A stretch of DNA of 64,000 nucleotides from Calycina herbarum. Lineage: Eukaryota > Ascomycota > Leotiomycetes > Helotiales > Pezizellaceae. The notes beneath the pieces were generated by a model, which was given only the letters and a program-made list of their open reading frames with translations, ran no database searches and was not told the DNA's origin. The translations under genes were made by a program, and so were the position numbers. Numbering within the stretch: the first letter of the stretch is position 1; every line of letters starts with the position of its first letter. The stretch spans positions 1 to 64,000 of the forward strand of contig LLEY01000164.1 of assembly GCA_001414485.1 (NCBI GenBank), in the 5' to 3' direction. This document shows, one piece after another, positions 45,901-58,484 of the stretch.

Positions 45901-46538
45901 AGACTAGCTTGAAAGAAGCAAGATGTGTTTACTCTCACAACTCACAAGTATTTACCTTCAACACTTGCATCAGACTCGACAAGAAGAAAACCCAACAGGT
46001 CTACCTCAATTTTATGCTGCCATGAAATACCAGAACGGCGGGAGCCATAGATTCCCTTAACCCTACGAGGCAGAGATAATGTACAGTCGTTGAGGGGCCT
46101 ATGTTAGAGACCACCCAAGTCGGCCGACTCCGAAGAAGCAGTGAAATTGGCTCGACAATGGAAGGTCGAGGGCCTGGGGGTCAATTCGAGTGTACGTGAG
46201 GAGTGTGGTCTTCAAGAAAAGAAGGAGCGAAAAAGTGTCTAGTAAGAGGCCAGCACCCCAGGTCGTCGCGTCGCGACGAATCTCTCCTCTACTCAAAAAT
46301 CAGAAAGCAACATCTCAACCAAATATCCCCAAAAAAGAAAGAAAATGCAAGATATTCTATTCTATATTGATCATCACCTAAAATGTATGCACCTAACCCT
46401 TAATAAAAAAGAGACCAGACCAAACCAAGCCCCCTAATGTGTTGATACACCCAAAACAAAAAGAACTCCAATCCTATGCCCGTCCTATCCAGCACTTGGG
46501 GTCAGAGGAACGAGCACCCGCAGAGAGAGAATCATGCA
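42988..46538. other. Long gene-poor stretch
   Basis: Over 3.5 kb, AT-rich in 43.5-45.2 kb, with only short unsupported frames. It shows no transposase motif and no recognisable repeat family. The last ~200 bp are the 3' region of the antiporter gene. Confidence 0.5.
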
Positions 46539-48732
46539 TCATGAACTTCCACTAGGTCCACCATTACCCCCATGAGGACCCTTCCCACCATCAAGAAGCA
46601 GCTTGGGCTTGATAAAGCCCTCATCCAACTGTCTAAACCACGCTGCGTGATCTTCGGCCGTACCGTGTAAGAGTGATGATATAGCACCCGACGCAGAAAT
46701 ATGTAGTCCTTCATTGTGTGCAACGCTCCCTGATGTGGGGTAGGGAGTGGCGTCCTCTTCTGGATTCGCTCTTCCACTCGGTGATCTCTTGACCGCTGGT
46801 GGAAGATCAGAGGTATCACTTTCCGCATCGGACTCGTCCGTGATATTCGCTCGTAGGAGATCTTGCTCACTCTCATGATCGCCTCTTCCTCTATTCTGAG
46901 AAGCCTTCCTGTTCAGGCTCGTTGGTCGTCCATTTGGACTTGAATTTCCGCTCACGTAGCTTCCTCTCTCGGCTCTATGTCCGTTGCCATTTAGGCCTTG
47001 TAAAGCCACCGAACCACGTTTTGGTGCGTGGCCGATTCCTGTTCCCGAGTTCTTGTAGTAAGAACCTCCTGGATGCGATTCGATATCGAATTCGTCATCA
47101 CTGTCAATTTCCTCAACCACACCAGTTTTGATCCCCATAATCTCAAGCATTCGGGCGGTAGTTCCCCCAAAGATGATAACTGTCAACACCACAACAACCA
47201 AAACGGTTGCTTTCAAGGCCCATGAATTTGGCCCGGTCATTCCTGCTGCCAAAGCTACACCGACGGCTCCACGTAATCCTGCCCAAAACAACATTGCCTG
47301 GTAGCTGTATGGAAGTTCATCTGGGACGTCTCCCTTGCCCTTGCTTCGAGCCCGATATCGGATGAACCAATTGATGGCTTTCGAAAGCGGGAAGACAGCG
47401 GCGTAGCGAGCGACGCAAATACCAATGACAGTTACGATGATGAATAGCGGCTTGAATTCCATTTTAGATTCCGTAAAGAGGGAAAGTCCTAGGTAGATGA
47501 AAATGAAATTTTCGGACAATTGTGCTAAGACCTGGAAAAGGTATTTGGTGGTAAGTTGAGTTCGACGTGACATGTTGTAGTAGGCGTAATGTTTCAAGGT
47601 GATTCCGCAAAACAAAAGTGTGACAATTCCTACAATAATTAGCATGGCTCTTAAATCGGGGGTAAATGTAATCATACCAGACATATGCAAGCCATTTGAG
47701 AAGAAGTAACTGGCATATGCAATCAAGACAATCAAGCAACTTTCAATCTTTGGAAATCGTCTCACATAGGTGTATTTCAACACCAAAGCCGTTCCAATGC
47801 CCACAGCGACTCCGATCAACAAACTGCCAAAGAACACAGCCAAGAAAATGCCGATACCTTCCAGGAGACTAACGAATCCAAGGGTACCTGCAGCACCTCC
47901 TTCTTTATATCTTTGTGCAGTCTCGAACAGGACAATGGCGACTGCGTCGTTTAAAATAGATTCGCCAAAAATGATAGTATATAACTTCGGATCGACCTTG
48001 TAGGTATTGAAAATGGCGAGAATGGTGACCGGATCGGTGGCTGAGAGAGTGGCTCCTACCGAAATCGCATCGACGAATGTCATATCAAATCCATCAATGG
48101 GAATTCGAGTATACAGGTAGAGAATAACTCCCAGCACAATGGCAGATATAAATGTTCCGGCGAAAGCGAACGTCAGGATCGTGCCTATGTTTCGAAAGAA
48201 ATTGGCTTGATGTAATTCGTATCCCGATGCCAGAATAATGGGAGGAAGTAGCAGATTGAAGAATATCTGGTAGTCGAAGCTGACCAGATTTTGGATCGAG
48301 TCCCCATTGCTAACTCGAAGGATTAGGCCAACCGTCATTCCTACATGGTGTTAGTTGGGTTCCTGAAAATGGGGAGCGCATTGCGTACCAGCAAAAATGG
48401 ATATGACGGTTTCGTGCACTGCTTCGACCTTCTTCTGCTGAAGCATATAACTGGTGAAAAGGGCTGTTATGAGCAGCATAATCATGATGAAGAGGGCCCA
48501 TGATGAGAAGATCTCCCTCTGGGAGGTATCCGGTCCTGTAATCGCATCAGCCTCGTGTCCCTCCATGCCACCTTTGATCTGAAGCCATCGTACCCTCTCC
48601 CTCGGTTTCGTCATCCTCCGCTCGTTCTGCAAGATAAAATATTAGCATCTGCCATTCGTGGGGAATTGCACAAAAGTTGGAGGATCGCATACTGAGAAGC
48701 TGGAGGGCCACGTTGGTGATGAGTTCAGACAT
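46539..48732 (-). CDS. NHX1: Nhx1-type endosomal/vacuolar Na+(K+)/H+ antiporter
   Basis: Exons 48693-48732, 48389-48626, 47678-48340 and 46539-47629 give about 669 residues. The CPA1 core is clear: FFNLLLPPIILASGYEL (amiloride-site helix), ATDPVTILAIF, FGESILNDAVAIVLF with the transport Asp, CGITLKHYAYYNMSRRTQ, LSENFIFIYLGLSLF, and AGLRGAVGVALAAGM. The acidic, Ser-rich tail of ~200 residues is cytosolic. Nhx1 exchanges Na+ or K+ for H+ across late endosome and vacuole membranes, controlling lumenal pH, salt tolerance and trafficking. Two structural points: the intron 47630-47677 is 48 nt without a stop, so the frame reads through it, and exon 2 changes frame unless 22 nt (48572-48593, bounded by GT and AG) are removed. 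That is too short for a normal intron and may be a sequence error. Confidence 0.9.
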
Positions 48733-50020
48733 GTTGGAGTAGGTGATAGGTGTCTCTTCTTCAGCGGGCGTTGCTGGAGAATTGGGAAATGTCGTGGCTC
48801 AGCGACGAGCAGCGTCTCAGGAAGTGAGGATACATGTAACTGTTGAGAGCGGCCGAACAGATGAAATGTTGGACAGATCAGTAGCCTACCTCTTTGTACA
48901 ACCACGAGAGAAGCTGGCGTGGAGGCTACAGTAGTGGTGGACTTGCGCTTAGGCGTCTATTGGGGCACGTTTGGGGAGGCTTGCAGGGCTTAGCTTACAA
49001 CCTACTCACTCCCACTCAAGATTTCTACAACATTTTCCCTTTACTTTTTATTTATTGATAATTACGATTATTTACCCATATATCCAGGACTTATAGGCAT
49101 CTAGGGTTTCTTGTTTTCAATTGTATAAAAAGCTGAAGAGTTAAAGAGTGTCACAGGGACCCAAATCGGTGCCTCGTGGCACTCTTGAAGAAGAAAGCGG
49201 CGCTCCTTCGATATCCGACCTCGGGGATGTTTAACACATACCGCAACAATTCATTCAATTTCTCAAGGCAATATAAATCGCCCTAGACCCATGATACAAT
49301 TTAGACGATTGTGCCAAGTTGAAAGACCTACAAATACCTGGACAGGACAGTGTAAGTACAAAGTGCCTTCGTCCAGAAATACTTGGTGCCGCTTTCCCTT
49401 CAGGCTCGCATGATACCTAAGTACGTCACACCACACTCAAACAACTATCGTGAGTACCTGTACCTGTACAACAGGCAAGAATGACACTGCATGAAAACCC
49501 ATAGCTTAGCTTCATCTATGTCTCCTTCCTCCAGCTCCAGCTCCAGCTCCAGCTCCTTTCTCATTCTACTGCCTCCCAACCCCAGATTTACCTTTACTGC
49601 CTTTACTACCAACTTTAGTCAAGGCTCAGGTCCTCCTTGCGCCCACGAGATCCCTGAAAGCCTGCTCTGCTGACGGGCGAAACCTCACCTCCCCGAAACC
49701 TGCGCGCGCTCCATACTTTACGTGCCGGTGAAGGTGAATCCCCGGTTTTCATAGCCTCGTGATGGACTTCGACTCGTGAATGTTCAAGGGCCTTTTGTCA
49801 ACCCCTCACACCCAAATCTCGAGAGGGAGTGATACATCGAATTTGTGCTGAACCTCTTTCGTAAAGAGACAGACCCCTCCACTACCTGAACCTCGAAAGA
49901 CCCGCAAGACCCCCACGATCGTGAAAGAAGACTCTTGGGAGGAAAGAACTCCAAGACATCTGCCCGCTAGCCGGTTGAAAATACGCTACCTACTTGGGAA
50001 ACAAAAGGGCAAACATCAAT
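48733..50020. other. Divergent promoter region, NHX1 and SLC45-like permease
   Basis: 1.3 kb between outward-facing starts. It contains a TCCAGC microsatellite at 49530-49557. No gene supported; a 60-codon frame at 49491 is the repeat itself. Confidence 0.5.
49530..49557 (+). repeat. (TCCAGC)n microsatellite
   Basis: About four and a half exact hexamer units, 465 bp upstream of the permease start. Confidence 0.8.
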
Positions 50021-51899
50021 ATGGGCGAAGGAGAAAGGTCCCGTTCTCGGGCCAAGGAACCAGCCAACGAACCGCCTTTAACTCTCGACACAGCAAGAAA
50101 CCCTTCCGTAGAACGATCCTCAAATCCTCTAAACGAAGAATCCCCCTTACTCTCAGCCTCGGGATCCGCAGAAGAAGAAGGCTTGATAGAAGAAAGAGAG
50201 CTCCTCTCGGACGATCCCCACGATGCCTACCACGAAACGAAGAATACATGGTACATGATACTGTTGACAGTCAGTCTGGGAGGATTACAGCTAGCATGGG
50301 CGGTGGAATTATCGAATGGAACGCCATATTTGTTGGCGCTGGGATTGAGTAAATCTTTGATGGCGTTGGTTTGGATTGCTGGTCCGCTTTCTGGGACGAT
50401 TGTTCAACCGTATGTGGGCATGTTGAGTGATAATTGCAGGTCGAAATGGGGAAAACGAGTTCCGTTTATGGTTTGGGGGGCTGCTGCGACTGTTGTCTCG
50501 TTGTTGGCACTTGGTTGGGTGAGGGAGACTGTGGGCGGATTTCTGGGTCTTTTTGGTGCGGATAGAGAATCCCAAGGTGTGAAGATTACCATAATTGTGG
50601 TGGCCGTATTGTGGGTTTATATATTGGATATTGCCATTAATACGGTGCAAGCTGGGATTCGAGCTTTTATTCTGGATTGTGCTCCACATCACCAACAAGG
50701 TAAGCGATATCGTCAAAACCAAACCAAGCTTTGCTAATGCTGTTTTAGAAACTGCCAACTCAATGGCAAGTCGAGTTGTGGGTGTTGGAAACATCATTGG
50801 CTACGTTGCTGGATACATCGACTTACCAAAATACGTATGGTTCTTCGGAAACACACAATTCAAAGTTCTCGCCGTCATCGCATGCATAGCTCTGAGTACC
50901 ACCATAATTCTCAGCGTAACAACAATCAAAGAGCGAGATTCTCGACTAGAAGCAAAAGCAGCAAAAGGGAACTCAGGCCTGCTCCACTTCTTCAAAACAG
51001 TCTTCAAATCAATCCGTCGTCTCCCGCCGCAAACCCGGAAAGTCTGCGAAGTCCAATTCTTCGCCTGGATCGGATTCTTCCCCCAACTATTCTACTCCAG
51101 CTCCTACATAGGCGACATCTACGTCCAACCAGCTCTAGAAGCAAACCCCAACATGACACCAAAGGAAATCGACGCTTTATACGAACAAGCAACGAGAGTC
51201 GGTACCTTCGCCCTCCTAATCTACGCCATTACATCCCTAGCAACTAACGTCCTCCTCCCCTTTTTCATCGCTACCTCCTACGATGCCCCTTCTTCAGCTT
51301 CCTCCCAGAAATCATATTCTACACGCATGTCCCGACTCCTCAATAGTCTCGTAATCCCCTGGCTTACCCTCCGACGAGCATGGCTTATCTCCCATTGCAT
51401 ATTCGCAACATGCATGTTCTCAACTCTAATAGTAACCTCCATCGGCGCAGCCACAACACTCATCGGCATCGTCGGTATCTCATGGGCTCTCACTCTCTGG
51501 GCTCCATTCGCTATCATTTCCGCGGAAGTTTCGAAACGTGATGCACTTCGTCGTTCTCGTCAAACCACCTCCTCCCACAATACTGACGAGCCGGAAGATC
51601 AAGCAGGCGTCATCCTCGGAATCCACAACATGTCCATAGCTGCACCACAAATTCTTGCCACGATTGGCAGTTCCATCATCTTTAAATTCCTCCAGAAACC
51701 TAGGGGCACACCGGGAGATAGGAGTATCAGTGTTGTGCTTGCGGCGGGCGGGATTAGTACGCTTGTTGCTGCGTTTTTGACGAGTCGGATTCGGGATGAG
51801 GTTGAGATTCCCGGGGAGGGGGTTGTGGAGGAGGGAAGGGGGGAGGAGCAGAGGAGGATGTTGGTTAGGACTGGGAGTATTGGGGGATTGGAATATTGA
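50021..51899 (+). CDS. SLC45/sucrose-type MFS sugar permease
   Basis: Two exons (50021-50699, 50749-51899) give 609 residues. About 70 hydrophilic N-terminal residues precede twelve predicted membrane helices. Recognisable: LTVSLGGLQLAWAVELSNGTPYLLALGLSK in helices 1-2 (ends quoted separately: LQLAWAVELS and TPYLLALGLS), WIAGPLSGTIVQPYVGMLSD, and the cytosolic loop SKWGKRVPFM, an R/KxGxR signature of the SLC45/plant sucrose transporter branch. NTVQAGIRAFILDCAP follows, then NIIGYVAGY. In fungi such proteins are proton-coupled alpha-glucoside or sucrose importers at the plasma membrane (as Schizosaccharomyces Sut1). The ATG at 50021 was chosen because the frame upstream lacks an ATG. The C-terminal tail is Glu-rich and cytosolic. 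Confidence 0.88.
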
Positions 51900-53816
51900 T
51901 TTTTTTGTGTAGAGGGGGTGGTTAGTTGGGTGGGAAAAGTATAGCATTCATGCCCCTAACGGCGATCGAATTAGGCTTCCTATTTGGATTGAGAGGGAGC
52001 GGAGGAATGAGGCTTTTAGAAATCGGTGATATTGTCATCTTATACCCTTGGTTTTTTTGTATAGATACGAAGAAATGGTAATTCACACCGCAGAGCTGGA
52101 GGGACTGCGCGATGTACTAGTTTTGCATGAGCTCAATGGAGATCGTTATTCTTGAGGTTCCCAATGGGTTTTTGTCAGGATACGTGATGAGGCGAGGTAT
52201 ACTTCAATCCACGAGTTGCTTTCCTGTGTATCCGGGGTCAAAGTAAAAAGATTAGCTTTCCCCTTTTTGTCTTTCCAGCAACAAAATACTCGCAGCGTCG
52301 GCTTGTGGGTTTTGCAATGGAGAAGTACTGTACTTTCTACCGGCCTCCTACCAATTCTATTTATCTGAGTGTTATTATACCTCTTCCGAAAATTTGCTAA
52401 CAAAATTTCTCAAGGATTTCCTGAGACCAATCCGCCTTTTCACTCTCAGCTTAACCCCAAGTAGGATTCAAGAATCTTTCAAATTACCAGGTGAAAAGGT
52501 CTTTTCAGTAGCAGCTCGTCAACTACTTCCTTTCCATGTTGAAAGAACTCAAGTGCGCCCAGTCCACCGTTGTCTTCATAGTCCGTTAGTATCTCAAACT
52601 CAATCACTTCAACATGTTATTTGAGTACTTGGGTATACACTTTTATTTACAGAAGTGATAGTATCAAGTGCAGCGCTCAAGTTTGTTTACAACACTCGTT
52701 TTAGATCCTGACTTTGTGTAGTCAGGCATGAAGTGACGATGTTGGCCTGAAAATTGGCTGGATTTTGAAGTGACGTTCTAGGCCAAATTTATAAATCTTG
52801 ACAGTTGTTCAAGAGGAGCACCGTGAGGAAGAGAGTCACCCAAGAAAGCAGGGCAGATAGTTTAATTTTATTCTTGATTCTTGCTAAGACTACATACAAA
52901 GAAGAATATAAAAGCGAGACAACCTACCTTATAAACAAACACTCTATGCCAACGAGTGATTCTAGACGTTGTCCAACGCCTTGAACTGAATTTTCGACTT
53001 GGTAGAAGGCGATTATCCCTTCAAACAAGCTTACTCTTTGCGAGGCAAGAAAAAGTCATGCCTCAGAGTGACGTTTCAAAATTTTGAATTTCAGCCAGGA
53101 CAGCAGACCAGACCAACAGTATTTAGGTACGTAGAGTAAACAGAACTGTTAAGTCCCTCATATGATTGGTCTTTTTGAAATTTACTCGCTAAGTCAAGCT
53201 GGGCAGTGTCTTCAACCAAACTAGCTAACAACCTTGTGAAAAGTTGTTGTTATTGCGATTAGTTCATGACAAGAAGACTGGTGATGAATCACTCTCCAAC
53301 ACTGATAACATAAAAACTGAAAGAAAGGGTCACTCACAAGAAATCATATTCTTGAACTCCTTGAGCTTGCGAATGCTTCGAGAGACTGTCCTCAACCTAA
53401 TTCATCCTCCTGCAAACCAGTGACTAGAAACAATCTGAATTCCAGAGATAAAAATTCGGCGCTAGCTGTTTGGACAAAAATTTCGGAATGGATTGCGAAG
53501 TCCTGCCGTAGCTCTCTTAGTCGATTTCATTTCGGCTTATCAAATCGGTTTAGGTTCAAGATGAACTGTGAGAAGTTAGCAGTTATAGGTCGAAAAGAGC
53601 ATACTTAGACATGTGGACTTTGATACTATTTCTTCTTTCTTCTTTGTCTGTAGGCTATATCGTCCCCAGCCTGAAATACCTGCCTACCTACCAAAAGAGT
53701 ACATGCATGGTAATTCGGTCTTCCTAGTTTCCATAAAACAAACAGGGTGCCTGGGGGGTGTAGATTTAGCAGAATGTTCTGCTGGGTGCAAGAACGCCAA
53801 ATCAAATCCCAGTATT
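51900..53816. other. Intergenic, no supported gene
   Basis: 1.9 kb between convergent genes. AT-rich, with only short frames. GAAGTGACG words recur near 52730 and 52770. No repeat family or RNA gene recognised. Confidence 0.5.
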
Positions 53817-55931
53817 TCACAAAAGAGTCACGAATGGTGATACCTCCCTTTCCTCACCAAATAAATCCTCTTCGACCTCAACCAGCACCTTGGCTTCGGA
53901 GTCCATCCACACACTGTTCACAACTTCCACCAATACCATATTCCAAGCTCCTGGGTTGTCAACATCAACTGACCTTTCTGAGCTCTGGACCTGGATATTC
54001 TTCAACATCATGAGATCCCCTGCGATCATACTCCGAATATTTTGTACGAAAGACGAGAGTGTTGTATGTGTTGTGACATTCATGATCACCTTCTCTTTGA
54101 CCTGGCGGCCACATTGAAGAAAGTCGATATGCAATGTGATAGTTGGTTCGTCATATAATGTAGTGTCCTCGATTGGATAGATCATACTTGCCTCTGTCGC
54201 GGGAGACGTGTCGGTGTGAGTGGCAAGAGACAAATCAGACTCATTGACAGATGTTCTGCTCATCTTACCTGAAGTAGATGTACCTCGGCTTATGTCGGGG
54301 TTCCGTTCTGGAGTGGAGGTGTAACGGTACTGGCCCATGTTCGTATCAGGACTTGGCGACTCGAGAAGACGGGATCGAAGCTCAGATTCATCAATTTTTT
54401 GTGTTTGGTGTCCTTTCGGAAACATCTGACCGGGTGATGTGTTCGAGGTGATTGGGGTATTGGGTTGGTTTTTAGGCGTATTTGAGTGACTCTTTGTTGT
54501 TTGTGAACATTCGTCGAAGTTTCCGTCCTTCTGTCCCTTGCGTTTTTCGGCAGCATATAGTCGTTGGCGCTCATTGGTGACAGCCCGACGCAGCAATGGA
54601 ATAACTCGATTGGCAATCCTGATTGGAGTCAGTGTGAAATCCTAAATGTGGGTTGTATACCACCCGGATTGCCTGAATAATGTGAAGGTATATGCTTCCA
54701 AGGGTAGATTTGTGAGCATTGGTAGAAGAAAGAAGCAACTTACTGAGTTTTGTTCTTGGGCCATAGTAGGGTTCGCCCTTCATAAAAGTCGGCCATGATG
54801 CCCCAGCAATTCTCTCCCCATTCTTGTTCAAGAAACTTTAAACAACAATTGAATATATCGGATGAATCGGCCCCGGCTCGTGTTTTAAATCCAACGGCGC
54901 CCATACGTTCGGGATATCTAACGTCCAGCATGTACTCTTTGGCGGCAGCCTGGATCTGCAAGTACCACTCGGCGCTGATCTGCATCGAAACAAGTTGCTC
55001 GGCCACTGATTTCCCTACATAAGTGTTAGTATCTGTTTTGGATTGGCAATAAGGTGGCTTACGTGTGGACTTTTCTGCTGCCTCCGTGGATTTCCGGAAG
55101 AGCGGTAAAACAGACCGAATACCCAAACTTCGGGCATCGTCAATGAGGGCTTTTGGTGGTTCAGATGCGAGCTTCATTCCACCCCAAGCTTTGATCTTTT
55201 CGAGATTATCTTCGTTGCCTCCCTCTGATTCCTCTTTTGCCGAGCACAAGTTATATTGTTTCTCTTCCGATGTCTTTCGCTTTTTGTAAGTCGGATGGCG
55301 GGGTACTGTGGTTGCCATTCGTTTCAGGTCGTTCTTCGGATGTGCAAAGCTCTTGAAGAAAAAATCTGACGGATCTTGGGTAGTTACACATGCGTTTTGG
55401 ATGCGATAATGTACTGGGTCATGTTCGATCTCTATGGTGGGAAAGAATGGGATCTTGAAGTCTGTGGCCTGAATGGGATGCTGTACAAGGTCGTGCTCGA
55501 TCTCTGTTGTCGGAAGCAAAAGGTTCTCGATGTCTGCACAAGCGGCGTGGATGCATTGATATACCGGGCCGTCCTCGATCTCTGTTGTGGAAAGCAATGG
55601 GTTCTCAACTGGCCCAAAAACCGGCCTAGTCAAGCTCTCAAAAAAGTCGGCAGTCCTAGAATCATGGATATCGGAGGGGTTCTCATTGTAGCTGCTGAGG
55701 AGTCGTTGGAGTGCGATAGGGTCATTGTCCAAGTCCCCAAAGACGTCCTCGAGCCCTGTTGAATTGTAAGTATCAAGATGTGCAGAATAGCCGCCCGGGA
55801 CGGTCCAGCATGAGGAGATTACCGTTTGGTTGTCCATGGAGTCGGAAGCTGTCAACGTCGAGGTCTTGAATGAGGAATTGGTTGTCTAGAGGGGGAGGCA
55901 GGGCGCAAGATTTTAGAGTAGGATTGGGCAT
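53817..55931 (-). CDS. Unrecognised fungal protein, 624 aa, with internal repeats
   Basis: Four exons (55823-55931, 55063-55755, 54744-55014, 53817-54618) join in phase. The start MPNPTLKSCALPPPLDNQ is on a separate small exon; the large frame that opens at 55855 is partly intron. Residues about 80-160 hold three imperfect repeats built on L-x-x-T-x-E-I-E-x-D-x-V, each about 26 residues. A basic patch (HPTYKKRKTSEEK) may be a nuclear signal. The most ordered segment, about 225-355, reads GIRSVLPLFRKS, EWYLQIQAAAKEYMLDVRYP and FLEQEWGENCWGIMADFYEG, and continues into RVIPLLRRAVTNERQR. The C-terminal 90 residues contain alternating strands (TITLHIDFLQ, KEKVIMNVTTH) resembling a small beta domain. 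I know no function; a nuclear role is a guess. Confidence 0.75.
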
Positions 55932-56273
55932 CTTGCTGCCTGCTGGGCTTCAAAACCCATCGCCTTGTGTAGACCAAAAAAAGTTGACGGGTGTAAGGTT
56001 TTGGAGGGGACGACAAGGTTCATCACCTTGTGGGTCACGTCACCTTCAAAAAGGACTCGGGTGTGGACCTAGTCCATTCACCAGCCCTCCTCTAACGCCG
56101 CACCCATTCCGCGACTGCCGGGACTCAGCCAAATCAACTCCCGCCCGCCAGGACCGGACCTTGAACATTTCAAACACATTATGCAAAGATAGAGATTATT
56201 ATATCTTTCTTGGATAAGAGGTCCTGTTGAGATATCGACATCAGATGCAATATCCAACTCTACCAAATTCGCC
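55932..56273. other. Divergent promoter of the 624-aa protein and LMBR1-like genes
   Basis: 342 bp between outward-facing starts. No clear motif. Confidence 0.5.
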
Positions 56274-58385
56274 ATGACAAGCACACCGTCTCCCGTTGGT
56301 TCCGTGGTATTTACAATCGGCGCATTACTTGTTATCGCTCTTGGGGTGCTCCTAATCTTGCGCCACTACCTCCCTCTGCGAACGACACCGGCATACCTCA
56401 CTGTACCCATCTTCTTTGCCCTCGGACTGCCAGCGAGCATTATTTTGTTGGTCCCAATAGATCTAGCATCGAGTTCCAGAGGTGAAAATGGCGCGAGTAG
56501 AGGAATATGGCTTCCGGAAGCGGTGTTGTTGGTTTCATGGCGCATAAGCTATTGGCTTACTTTTGCACTTACCTGGTACGCACTTTTCCTAAGCTTTCTT
56601 GAAAATGTAGCTGACTGACGGGACTGTAGGTTTATATTACCTATACTCGAAGAATATGCCGACGCTGGATACCGAGAACCAAAAAGCCGGCTCGTATACT
56701 CCCTCCGCGCGAATGCCCAATATCAGGCGATTGTTTTGGGAACCGGGTTACTCGGGATGATATACTTCTTCATATCCTCAGGCGCATCTTTGACGTCGCT
56801 AAAAGGCTTGATAATGGCCCTGGCGTACTGCTATTCCTTGATATTTTCAGTAATGCTGATGGGTCATGGTTTGGTAGCGATTCCGAGGAGTCTTTTCCGA
56901 AATGCCAACATTAGTGGAAGACTGAGGAGGATCCAAGCCAAGGCTGCCAAAGTACACGAAAAAATGGAGGGGGCGATCGAGAATCTCGAGAATCTTGAGG
57001 CGCAAGTTGCAGCACTTTCCTTGCGGAAAACCGGTTCTGCGAAACAATATTCAGATTGGATAGAGGAGCTCAGCGACCAGTCGCATTTACCAGAAAACTT
57101 CCAGCCGAGAACTCTCACTCGACGAATGTCCACGCCCCGAGTCGACATTCCAAGTGTCATTACCGCCCCTTTCCTCGCAGACCTCAGCCGGCAGCTTGAT
57201 AGAGCAAGACACAGCCGTGCGAGGTATCTGGACGAGTGGGATCGTATTTTGCAATCTTCGACAGAGACTCGGGCAATATTAGACTCTGCTGCATCGAAAC
57301 GCATCGAAATAGGCGAAGCTTCACCCAGCAACTCATTTTTCGACCGCATCACTCTTCTAACGCCGTACACTCGATATATATACAACTACTTTTTCCTTCC
57401 GTACTCAGGTATCCTTCTTGGAACCTTTCTTTCCTTGGCCTCCTTCTGCATTATATGGTCAGAAGTGATCAAATCCATCAATCCATTCTTTTCAATAATC
57501 GCCGTTACAGTTGTCCACCATGCCGAAGGCGAAAGGGGACAAATTGGATTTGCCGGCCAAGTTATCTCGGCTTTTTGGATACTTTATATGTGCTCCGCAG
57601 CTATGTTATCACTCACTGAAGTCAAAGTGTGGAGAGGAAGAGCGTTGGTAAGGAGAAATACTCACGGTGAAAGCGCTATGTGGTACGCTATGCAGGTTGC
57701 GAAACTTTCCGTACCTTTATCCTTCAACTTTATCACATTTCTACTCCCCGATACATACGATAGGACGGTCTTCTTCAAGTTTTTAGGGAAATATGTCGAA
57801 TTGACACCACTCGGCACGTGGTTCAATCTGTTGTTCCCAACTTTCGTCTTAATCCCGGTCTGTGCGACACTATTCAACCTCTATGGAAAAGTGAAGAATT
57901 GTGTTGGATTTGGAGGCGTTATAGATGATGAGGATGAAGACAATGAGAGTGGCTATGGAACAGGTTCATGGCGTGAAGGTCGAGACTTGATTGAACGGGA
58001 ATTACAAGGTGCCTCTTCTCTAGGCCGTCTTTCAAATACGGAACGACGGACACACGTTCCAAATAATCCAAACAATCGAGCTGCGCCAACCTTGTCTATG
58101 CCGGCTGCCGAGAGGAGGGCTTTGGGACAGCCATCGACAAGCAGACCTAGTGCAGGCCAGTCATCTGAACCTGAAGACGAGAACTTCTTTGAGGCGTTTG
58201 GACACCGATTTAAAAACACTATGGACACGGTCCAAACACCGAAGTGGTTACAGAATGTTGGCGATGGATTCAAGCGACCGAAATGGATGGGCGGTGATGC
58301 TGAAGAAGGAGAGCCACCTCAGGAAAGCGATAGTGTTATATCACGTTGGTTTGGCCGACAGGACTCAGGGAGAGTTAGGTTGTGA
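56274..58385 (+). CDS. LMBR1-family multi-pass membrane protein
   Basis: Two exons (56274-56575, 56630-58385) give 685 residues. The first ~215 residues hold five or six helices: GSVVFTIGALLVIALGVLLI, PIFFALGLPASIILLVPIDLA with the DLASSS turn typical of LMBR1 proteins, then WRISYWLTFALTWFILPILEEYADAG across the splice site (ends only: WRISYWLTF and FILPILEEY). A coiled-coil loop (AKAAKVHEKMEGAIENLENL) and a Ser/Arg loop separate them from a second set of helices with NPFFSIIAVTVVHH, GQVISAFWILYMCSAAMLSL and FVLIPVCATLFNLYG. The tail is hydrophilic with a KWLQNVGDGF-type motif. The length and order suit the LMBD2 branch. Fungal function is unknown; animal relatives act as receptors or GPCR-associated proteins. 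Confidence 0.88.
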
Positions 58386-58484
58386 AGTGTCATTTAGTCT
58401 GAAGCATAGCGGGAGGAGTTTTGTCTTAGAATAGATTTGGAATATTCCCCTGGGAACGAAGTCACTCAATATTTTCCTCGTGTA

